Positions 42,800-50,743 of a stretch of 64,000 bases of DNA are shown here, in pieces. Numbering within the stretch: position 1 is the stretch's first letter; every line of letters starts with the position of its first letter. The stretch spans positions 1 to 64,000 of the forward strand of contig JAVHKY010000095.1 of the NCBI GenBank assembly GCA_035079385.1, in the 5' to 3' direction. The notes below the pieces were generated by a model. The model was not told the DNA's origin, ran no database searches, and saw only the letters and a list, made by a program, of their open reading frames with translations. The translations under genes and the position numbers were made by a program. This DNA comes from Aspidiotus rigidus (lineage: Eukaryota; Arthropoda; Insecta; Hemiptera; Diaspididae).

Positions 42800-42975
42800 T
42801 GGTGTTTTTTATCGTTTTTATGTACTGTCAGACATGACCTGACGGTCTTTTTTTCCATTATATGTACTGTCAGACATGACCTGACGGTCTTTTTTCCATT
42901 ATATGTACTGTCAGACATGACCTGACGGTCTTTTTTTCCCATTATATGTACTGTCAGATATGACCTGACAATAGA
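42800..42975 (+). repeat. Hairpin minisatellite array 2
   Basis: Four units of the same GTCAGACATGACCTGAC core, all of the T-tract-spaced type, ending with the AATAGATTTTCTCATATTT border that also ends array 1. Confidence 0.88.
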
Positions 42976-43079
42976 TTTTCTCATATTTTATCATTTTCTC
43001 TAAATATTCATGCTATTCGGAAATTTTCCCCTCCCTCCCCACCTACATTGAAGATGTAATATTTTTCGCCTACTTCAGA

Positions 43080-43241
43080 ATGAAATCTCGATATGTGACT
43101 CATCAAAACTGTGTTCCATATTCAAACCATGTGAGAAGAACATCGACAAAAAAATTAAGAACTTATATTTCAAGGTATCCAAATCAGAATCATATCCAGA
43201 GTCGTTATTCAAGAAAACTTAAGTCTTTGTTAACGTTCTGA
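43080..43241 (+). CDS. Small basic ORF, copy 3 (53 aa)
   Basis: Same start and same C-terminus as copy 2 but lacking five codons (a 15-nt deletion after NHIQSR). Three copies with only in-frame length changes argue weakly for coding constraint before or during duplication. Confidence 0.45.
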   Translation: MKSRYVTHQNCVPYSNHVRRTSTKKLRTYISRYPNQNHIQSRYSRKLKSLLTF

Positions 43242-43490
43242 TGGTGTTTTTTATCGTTTTTATGTACTGTCAGACATGACCTGACGGTCTTTTTTTCCAT
43301 TATATGTACTGTCAGACATGACCTGACGGTCTTTTTTTCCATTATATGTACTGTCAGACATGACCTGACAATAGATTTATGTACTGTCAGACATGACCTG
43401 ACGGTCTTTTTTTCCATTATATGTACTGTCAGACACGACCTGACGATAGATTTATGTACTGTTAGACATGACCTGACGATAATCATGATA
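43242..43490 (+). repeat. Hairpin minisatellite array 3
   Basis: Six units of the GTCAGACATGACCTGAC core. Arrays 1-3 with their preceding ORFs form a triplicated module of about 430-570 bp. Confidence 0.88.
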
Positions 43491-43496
43491 GTATTA

Positions 43497-43770
43497 TTTG
43501 GCTAAGAAATATTAGTGAACGTGTAGTGGTTTATACAAATTATCCTTTGAATTTGGACAAATCATAAAAAAATCTTATATTATGAGCTTCTGAGAACAAA
43601 CAACCTGTTGAGATAAATGCGAATTTGTCTCGTACTAAGGATTCTGTAATGAATGAAAATTCTCTTCCTTTAACCAAGTGTCAAATACAAAAAATTATTA
43701 CAGCTAGGAAAGAATTCAGTAAGAAATTACAGGTGTTCCTTTGTAAGGTCATGAACTTCAGCGAATGAAA
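43497..43770 (+). pseudogene. Degraded copy of the middle of the 45070 gene
   Basis: Nucleotide similarity to about 45346-45570 is clear: GTGGTTTATACAAATTATCC, TGAGCTTCTGAGAACAAACA, TCTTCCTTTAACCAAGTG. The frame is destroyed by stops and indels. It shows that the 45070 gene was once duplicated in tandem. Confidence 0.75.
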
Positions 43771-44254
43771 AAATTTATTTCTTTTTGTAACCAGTGGCGG
43801 AGTAAATCATACAATATGAATTTCGAAAGTACTGATTTTAAAATCAGATGGTGAAAAACGCAAAGTGTTTCTTATTAGACTGTCGATTTTGTTCGAAAAG
43901 AGTCGAAAAGAGTTCTAAATCTAAATCTTCATGTTCATAGGAATATAGGTAATTACTTAGTAGTAGTAGCGATGAATCTGAGCGTGAATAGTTCAGTGTT
44001 CTGGATTTTGTGAAATAAAAAATTAACTTATACGATTAGAAACGCTTTACGGAAACTTCTCACAAGATAAGATGTTCTATCATCGAATATCAGATGAACC
44101 TCGCTCAGAGTCCTGAAAAAATACATCATCTTCTGAACTAAGAGTGAAAAAATACACTAGTTAGCGATCTTGTGTGAGCCTAATTTTTTTCAATGTCCTT
44201 TGGTATCATATTATTTCGAAGGCTAGTATAACCAATTTTTTGACAGAATTCTAC
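43771..44254. other. Non-coding remnant DNA in Polinton 2
   Basis: No frame or known motif. A short TTTTGTTCGAAAAGAGTCG near 43890 is related in inverted orientation to the TCGACTTTTTTCGAAC array at 44400-44600. Confidence 0.5.
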
Positions 44255-44395
44255 TGTTTTGCCTATTAAACATACAGTGTATTATACAAGAGAAGAATAT
44301 CTTGTACAATGTAGCTTCAGCTTTCGAGTCCTACTAGGAAAATAACCTCTACTTATGACATTCTTCGAAACACTCTGAATATAAAAATGGTTAAA
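44255..44395 (-). pseudogene. Inverted fragment of the end of the piggyBac-finger gene
   Basis: The reverse complement of about 44310-44390 matches 41990-42075, including TCAGAGTGTTTCGAAGAATG and the stop, and continues into the AGCTACATTGTA of small ORF copy 1. It records an inverted duplication within the element. Confidence 0.7.
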
Positions 44396-44399
44396 TACT

Positions 44400-44600
44400 A
44401 GCATTTTTTCGACTCTTTTCGATCAAAATCGACCATTTCTCGACTTTTTTCGAATAAAATCGACTTTTTTCGAACAAAATCGACCATTTTTCGACTCTTT
44501 TCGACCAAATTGATCATTTTTTCGACTTTTTTCGAACAAAATCGACTTTTTTCGAACAAAATCGACCATTTTTTCGCCTCTTTTCGACCAATGTGATGAA
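44400..44600 (+). repeat. TCGACTTTTTTCGAACAAAA minisatellite
   Basis: About ten short units (17-20 bp) alternating TTCGACTTTTTTCGAACAAAA and TCGACCATTTTTCGACTC forms. The repeated TTCGAA and TCGA give it many small palindromes. The 64-codon minus frame across it is a repeat artefact. Confidence 0.85.
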
Positions 44601-45031
44601 AGTCTAGGTATTTTCACAAGTGACGTTACTGTCTCAAGAAAAAATTCTTCCTTCTATGGAGAATTCAGAAATTTCAGATCGTCCTGAAAAAACGTTTGAA
44701 AATATTTCTTAGCATAGGTATACTTCGCGAGAGACAAGAATTAGAATAGGTACTCAAATAAATTGCTTTCCTACTCCTAATACATCCATGGACTTTGTCT
44801 AATCCTTTATTTTATGAAAACTGAATTAGTACACGTTTATGATGTTTGAAACATAAAAATGTAAGTGTAGGAGTAAGTATCATCTAAAAATCGTTGAAGC
44901 TGACATGATTTCTTTTAGAACTTTCACATTTCGTAGCCACCTAGACAGGTTTACATATTCAGAAATAGGAGAGATATGAACATCATTGTGTTGAGAAATG
45001 TGTCCGAAAATTTGTAGAGGAAGATATACTG
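44601..45031. other. Non-coding spacer upstream of the 45070 gene
   Basis: AT-rich, no frame of note, no repeat recognised. Its last 30 bp lead into the TATA box. Confidence 0.45.
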
Positions 45032-45039
45032 TATAAATA
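45032..45039 (+). promoter_or_regulatory. TATA box of the 45070 gene
   Basis: TATAAATA 38 nt before the first ATG (45070), the same spacing as for the 40534 and 41618 genes. Confidence 0.6.
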
Positions 45040-45069
45040 GAGTTTGAGTTTTACGTGTTAGTTATTATT

Positions 45070-45797
45070 ATGGATTACGAAGAGAAACGTTACGAAGCAA
45101 TTAAGAAATTATTTCCTGTTCCTGTTACAGGAAAAGGTATAATAAATTCTTTAATTAATAATTTACCCATTGAGGTTGACCCAGGAACTAACTTAGAATT
45201 ATGTCTTGAGAAGGGTATAGAACCTGAAAATGAATTGGATCATAACATTGCCTACAGTAAGTCAAAAAAATTACTCAATCCTTACGCAACAGATAACAAT
45301 TTAGAACTAGCGGATTGGAATCGTTTCGAAGACCCATCAGCTAGTTCTCGTGAACGCAGAGTGGTTTATACAAAATATCCTCTGAATTTAGACGATTCCG
45401 AAAAAATTCTTATATTATCAGCTTCTGAGCATAAACAACCTGTTGAAATAATTGTGAATTTGTTTCGCACGAAGGATTCTATGATAAGTGAAACTTCTCT
45501 TCCCTTGACCAAATACCAAATTAAAAAAATTAATAAAGCTAAGAAAGAAGGGAGAAGTACAATTAAACTGAAATTATCCGCTACACAGGTTCAGAATTTT
45601 AAAGAAGGCGCGGATTTTTAACAACCTTATTAGCAGCTGCCCCGGTTATCGATGCACTTGGTTCATTAAATAGTAATATTTACAATGAAGAAAAAATTCG
45701 CCACAATGAAGTTTCAGAAGGTCAAGGTTTGTACTTGAACAAAAAACCAAAAGCATTCGGTGATGGGATATCTCCTTGGAAGAAAATACTCCGTTGA
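45070..45797 (+). pseudogene. Small Polinton-associated protein, frameshifted near its middle
   Basis: I start at ATG 45070; the open frame upstream has only a GTG. The first frame encodes MDYEEKRYEAIKKLFPVPV, an acidic middle and a C-terminal stretch with LTKYQIKKINKAKKEG then IKLKLSATQVQNF, and stops at 45621. From 45612 another frame continues with a hydrophobic segment (FLTTLLAAAPVIDALGSL) and a GQGLYLNKK motif to a stop at 45795-45797. The order of lysine-rich helix, LS..Q..., hydrophobic helix and GLYL is familiar from small proteins next to Polinton polymerases and integrases in animals. A 1-nt shift near 45605-45615 therefore separates two halves of one gene. A membrane-active or minor virion role is inference only. 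Confidence 0.6.
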
Positions 45798-47496
45798 ATA
45801 CCTAATTTTGAAAGAATAAGGTACCATATTTTTGACTATTTGCGCCCAAAATTTTTCAGAATAATATAATCATACAAATGTAAACACCTCATCAATAGTT
45901 AGGTACGTTCGTAGATAATCTCATCGCAACATGCGAAAAAGAGAGGAAAACATCTCATCGATAGCGATTCGAATGTAAACATCGTCTCCCAAAGGGAAAT
46001 ATGTTACTTCACCTCATTATCTAAATGTAATTAAGCGATAACTGATTTCTTATGGACGTGTACAGTGTCATCATATACTGGTCCAGGGGGTTTAATTGAA
46101 AATAAAACTCATACTTCATTATCTAGCGTTAACTAACGTTTGTCGTAATTTTGAAGGCATCACCATGGAACACAGTACAAATGTAAATCAATTATACACC
46201 TCAATATCTAAATGCAATTGGAGATTAAATTTTCATACATCATGATGACAGTGAATAGTACTGTCTTTTGACATGTCGACATCTATAAGGTGTGAGATTG
46301 AAAAAATCTGCCTTCGCGACTTCATGTTCCTAATTAGTTGAAAATGCAAAAAAAAGTTCTCGTTGAATCACCATACGTGTGAGGGGAACGTTGACGAAAT
46401 CGTGTATACTTCCGATAATGTCAATGTCGTTCGTACAGAGTACAGAAAATTCGTGATACTTCCTTTTTTTTTATTTTCTGAAATCTAATATAAGTTGTTG
46501 ACCACACCTGACAGTATGAAATGAGCTAGCATGTACGGGCGTGGATACTACGCATACTGACGTGTATATAATCGAAGATGGCCTCACGCAGTTGATCGTA
46601 TTTGATAATCTCAAAAATTCGAATTCTCGTAAACACGTGTAGAGTGAGAGAGATAGAGGTGTATAATCAAATATGGCCGTGTGCATTCAATCCTATTCGA
46701 TAATCTCATCACGGCGAGAGTCTTTTACTTTTTTTATCAATAGTTGACAAAAACATTTCCACAATTAGTGTAAACGACGATTCGAATAGGTACAAGTTGA
46801 AAAAAAAAGATAACATCGCAATCGTTGCATACCTAAAAAAGAGAGAGATTATAATCGAAGATGGCGCTGCTTGCATTCGATAAGCTCGGTAGGTATGCCT
46901 TGTCTCGTACGACTACGTAATGATAATACAATATTCATCATTCTCGATTATATTTGGGGAACGAACATTGATTTAAAAAAATCTGCAGTCGTCGAAAAGT
47001 CAAGAGTTCGTGTCATTCACAATCGTAATGAGTTGAAAATGAAAAAATTCTAGTAGGTGTTGAAGAAATCGTGTAGAATATGATATCAGCTAGCGTGTAC
47101 GGGTGAGGATACTACAATGTGTAATCAAAGATGGCCAGATCGTCTTCGATAACTACGAAAATTCGAATTCTCGTAAATAACGAGCGCGTGCATCTCATAA
47201 CACCCAGAGCAAAGAAAATTCGTAACTTCTACAATGACAATGCGCGATAGGACTATTCGTCAATGCCTGATAATATATAAATTAATGTAAACGACGATTC
47301 CAATAGGTACAAGTTGAAAAAACAAAGTTCAATTTACACTCCACCAGTTGATTGAATGAATTTTCATTTTCAAATGGCCGTGTGCATTCGATAACCTGAT
47401 CACGGCGAGAGTAAAGAAACGATACTTTTATTTTTTCTTATCGATAGCATTTCCACAATGAGAACGAGCAATAGTACTATTCGTCAATACCCGATA
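45798..47496. repeat. Non-coding region with internal duplications and ATGGCC motifs
   Basis: No gene. A degenerate duplication pairs about 46330-46650 with about 47000-47190 (AGCTAGCRTGTACGGG, GGATACTAC, AAAATTCGAATTCTCGTAAA). Another pairs about 46672-46745 with about 47373-47450 (ATGGCCGTGTGCATTC, ATCACGGCGAGAGT). TIR-derived phrases (ATTATCTAAATGTAATT) recur at about 46015-46230. AARATGGC occurs near 46575, 46670, 46858 and 47128, with a shorter AAATGGC near 47372. Confidence 0.6.
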
Positions 47497-47867
47497 AATT
47501 GAAGCTACATTTTGAAGTGGCTACAAATTTTACCATCAATCATAGACGATTATAATAATAAACATGTGCACAGGACTACCGGTTTCACTCCTAGAGAAGC
47601 GAGTTTCAAAAGAAATGAGATAAAAATTTTAGAACGAATGTATCCCCTTGAGAAATTCAAGTTAGATAAACCAGTCTTCAAGATAGGTACTCGTGTACGA
47701 ATAACTCGAAAGAAAGACATTTTTGACAATAAATATCGACGCTCGTGGACTAGTGAAATATTCCTCATAACTACACAGATCCTATAACTTATTCGATAAA
47801 AGCGTTAGATGGAGAAGAAATTTTGGGTAAATTTTACAAGCAGGAATTACAGTTGAGAAAATTTTAA
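47497..47867 (+). pseudogene. C-terminal fragment of a Polinton retroviral-type integrase
   Basis: The frame has no ATG. It encodes the end of the catalytic domain region (IIDDYNNKHVHRTTGFTPRE, the phrase that follows the last catalytic Glu region in this family). An SH3/chromo-like DNA-binding tail follows (FKIGTRVRITRKKDIFDNKY, then RSWTSEIF). The frame is lost near 47775; another frame then gives the closing strand (GKFYKQELQL) to a stop at 47865-47867. The DD(35)E core residues lie outside the fragment and are gone, so this copy cannot catalyse integration. Position next to the right TIR is typical of Polinton integrase genes. Confidence 0.8.
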
Positions 47868-47949
47868 AGTACTCGTAAGTAAAATAATGGTTACCTCATT
47901 TATGATGTGTTGTGGTACCTACACTCTATTATCTAGGTACATGTTAATT
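47868..47949. other. Short spacer between the integrase remnant and right TIR
   Basis: No feature seen beyond sequence grading into the TIR near 47950. Confidence 0.4.
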
Positions 47950-48507
47950 AACTTTCCTAAGATAGTAAAAATTCATACACTCATCACCACAGAATGTAGT
48001 ACAGATGTAAACACAGTTGGTACACCTCAATTTTCATTCTCGATTATACACCTCATTATCTGAATATAATTAAACGATAACTGATTTCCTATATGCATAC
48101 TCTACAGTGTGAAGCTACTCAATGGGGAAAGATGATCTCATATTGAAAATAAAACTCATCACCTCAATATCTAAATGTAATCGAGCGTAACGGAGATTAA
48201 ATTTTCATACAAGTTAATTAAAATCATGATAGGAAAAAAAACTCGTTATCTAAATGCAATCGAGGAAGATTAAATTTTCATTCTAATACAAAAAACTCCA
48301 AAACTCAATAAAATAAATGTCACAGGTGCATGAATCAATGGCAAATGGGGATGAATCATGGGCGATTAATCATGCGTGACGAAACAGGAAAAAATTTTCA
48401 TCAAAAAAAAAAATCGAAAAAAATTTTTTGTCATTTTTTTTTTTTCATGTCCCCGTGACATTGACCACTGTCATAGAGGTCAAGTGTTCTCAAAGGGGTC
48501 CCTTGTA
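47950..48507. repeat. Right terminal inverted repeat of Polinton 2
   Basis: Inverted partner of 33892-34443. A small deletion (GTTACG missing next to the GATTGCATTTAGATAAC match, about 48268) and a missing outermost triplet distinguish it from the left arm. Confidence 0.87.
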
Positions 48508-49218
48508 TTTATATGGATGATGATAACAACAGAAATTGGAGAATGATATCTCTCTATACATATAACAAGGGACCCATTCTGCTGATCACATATTACTGTA
48601 TTTCAATTGAATTTAAATGGATAATGATAACAACAAAAATTGGAGAATGGTATCTTTATACATGGATCACAAAGCTCTCATTCTGCTGATCGTATCAGGC
48701 TGAATTTCAATTGAATTTAAATGGATGATGATAACAGAAATTGTAGAATGATATCTCTCTATACATATAACAAGGGACCCATTCTGCTGATCACTTCATA
48801 CTGAATTTCAATTGAATTTAAATGCATGATGATAACAACAAAAATTGGAGAATGGTATCTTTCTACATGGAGCACAAAGCTCTCATTCTGCTGATCGTAT
48901 CAGGCTTACTTTCAATTGAATTTAAATGGATGATGATAACAACAGAAATTGGAGAATGATATCTCTCTATACATATAACAAGGGACCCATTCTGCTGATC
49001 ACTTAATACTGAATTTCAATTGAATTTAAATGGATAATGATAACAACAAAAATTGGAGAATGGTATCTTTCTACATAGATCAAAAAGCTCTCATTCTGCT
49101 GATCGTATCAGGCTGGATTTCAATTGAATTTAAATGGATGATGATAACAACAGCTGTTGGAGAATACTATCTTTCTACACATGTAATAAAGCTCTCTTTC
49201 TGCTTATCGTTTCAGGCT
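48508..49218 (+). repeat. Satellite family B block 7
   Basis: About seven monomers resuming the monomer cut at 33891. It matches 61684-62189 but is 205 bp (two monomers) longer, so one B dimer was gained here or lost there. 48508-48513 is the right target-duplication copy TTTATA. Confidence 0.9.
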
Positions 49219-49584
49219 GAGAAAATATTGCCTTTTGTGAACACAGAAATTTCAACAAAAAAAAATCTCTGGTGCCTAAAAATGGTACACAATAGTCATA
49301 CCCTAACCGAAATTTAACGCAGATTACAAATTTCATATCGAATCAGCTGAAAAACTTATCCTCGGGTCACGAAATTCGAAATTTGAAGTTATTGCACTTG
49401 TGGAAACTTGATTTTCAACAGAAAAATATCTCTGACGACTAAAAATGGTACCGAGTAGACCTCATCTAAGAGAAATTTAACGCAGATTACAAATCTCTTA
49501 TCGGTTCAGCTGTAAAACTCGATAAACGGTCACAATTTCCAAGATTCCATGTTATTGCCCTATGTGAAAACGAATTTTCAACGG
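49219..49584 (+). repeat. Satellite family A block 9, left of the BEL element
   Basis: Just over two family A monomers, cut by the LTR retrotransposon inside TTTTCAACGGAAAAAACTC. The last 5 bp AACGG (49580-49584) are the left target duplication. Confidence 0.92.
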
Positions 49585-49889
49585 TGTTCAATTATGAACA
49601 TTTTGACATTTTCGTGTTTCATTTGCATTATCGAGTCACGTGTACGTTAAGTAACGTGGTGTACCTTTACACACCTATCATGCACGTATACACACACTCA
49701 AGACTGTCAGATGATTCAAGCTTACTCAGATTGGCAGCCTAATGTCAATGACCTTAGCGTACACCTTAGCGTATGACACAATATTTTCTGTCCATCTATG
49801 TTCAAAGATTGTATTGAGTGTTCAGTTCTGAATAAAGCGGCTACCCCGCCTGTCACGTGTTTTTATTTGACGGCTCGAGTTACGCAACA
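49585..49889 (+). repeat. 5' LTR of the BEL/Pao element
   Basis: Starts TGTTCAATTATGAAC and ends TTACGCAACA (TG...CA termini). TCAGTT at 49822-49827 is a good arthropod initiator and could be the R start. AATAAA at 49831-49836 is the polyadenylation signal. No TATA box at the expected distance, so a TATA-less initiator promoter is likely. Confidence 0.95.
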
Positions 49890-49893
49890 TTTT

Positions 49894-49911
49894 TGGTCCT
49901 CCTAAGCCCGG
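49894..49911 (+). other. Putative primer binding site
   Basis: TGGTCCTCCTAAGCCCGG starts 4 nt after the LTR. The TGG complements the CCA end of a tRNA. I cannot name the tRNA from memory with confidence. Confidence 0.5.
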
Positions 49912-50044
49912 ATTTTCGTATTTTTTTCGCGTTTCGTAATTTTCATCTCTTTTTCGTATTGTTTCATCTCTTTTTCGTATTGATATTAGACCGGCTGTCT
50001 GTTTATTTTTTCTTTCGCGAACCGCGCTTACGATATAATTTACG

Positions 50045-50743
50045 ATGAGTACGACAAGCGGAGACGCTGAAGACTCGGTAATGGAATTTGAAATTACTCC
50101 AAATTCAGAGTTCAATAATCTCCACCAGAAGTGCATTTCGTTGTATGCAGATTTGCAAATATATGATCGATTAGCAGACCCAACTGATCTACCAAGTCAG
50201 ATCAAATCAGACCTGGCCGAGATGGAGAATCTACGACGTGAATTTTCGGAAACATCAGTATCAGCGTTAACGTTGGCCCGCGAAATTGCGCCAGAACAGT
50301 TAAAAACGATAGAAAACGAACGTATAATGTTTTTAACGGCGTACAAATCAATCAAAAATAAATTATTGGCGAGAATTCCGGATTCAGCACCGGTGATGTC
50401 TCAGGCGACGCAGCTACCGATGAAAGTCAAATTGCCAGATATCGTCATTCCTAAATTTTCGGGCAAATTCTCGGACTGGCACGAATTCAAGGATCTATTC
50501 TCATCGTTGGTGCTTCAAAGAGAGAATGTACCAATAGCATCCAGATACCACTACTTGCGAACGTCAGTCTTTGGCACAGCAAAAAATTTGATCAAGTATC
50601 TACCTGGAACAGATGTGTACTTTCAAACGGCATGGAATATACTGGAGAAATATTATGGTTGCACGTTCAACGAAATCAACGAATGTTTGAGCCAACTTCA
50701 CAATGCAAAAATCTGTCTACTTATTCGGGTCCCAAGAAGATAG
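50045..50743 (+). CDS. gag: BEL/Pao gag, N-terminal part
   Basis: ATG 50045 follows a leader of about 155 nt. The frame encodes an acidic N-terminal helical region, then MKVKLPDIVIPKFSGKFSDW, the signature of the DUF1759 gag domain of Pao elements, continuing to INECLSQLHNAK. The frame stops at 50741-50743, but homology moves to the next frame near 50720-50731, so the last few codons are out of register. Gag would form the virus-like particle in the cytoplasm. Confidence 0.9.
   Translation: MSTTSGDAEDSVMEFEITPNSEFNNLHQKCISLYADLQIYDRLADPTDLPSQIKSDLAEMENLRREFSETSVSALTLAREIAPEQLKTIENERIMFLTAYKSIKNKLLARIPDSAPVMSQATQLPMKVKLPDIVIPKFSGKFSDWHEFKDLFSSLVLQRENVPIASRYHYLRTSVFGTAKNLIKYLPGTDVYFQTAWNILEKYYGCTFNEINECLSQLHNAKICLLIRVPRR

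Larger units (their letters stand above)
33892..48507. mobile_element. Polinton/Maverick-type element 2 (14.6 kb)
   Basis: The insertion is bounded by long inverted repeats and interrupts satellite exactly where the uninterrupted copy at 61681-61690 reads GTATTTATAT. The left tip reads AGTAGTAAGGGACCCC; the right tip gives the same AAGGGACCCC but lacks about 3 bp at the end. Genes: a protein-primed polymerase (35207-40206), a 306-aa protein, a piggyBac-finger protein, repeated basic ORFs, a broken small Polinton-type protein and the C-terminal remnant of an integrase. Recognisable capsid, ATPase and protease genes are missing. Internal duplications are frequent on the right half. Confidence 0.88.

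Noticed and set aside
42203..43490. A CRISPR array or bacterial-type intrinsic terminators
   Set aside because: Spacers are not unique sequences but recurring T-tracts, there are no cas genes, and the context is eukaryotic.
50700..50735. Programmed ribosomal frameshifting in the BEL gag-pol
   Set aside because: There are four separate breaks at non-boundary positions, and two of them are homopolymer length changes; no slippery site with a downstream pseudoknot is evident.
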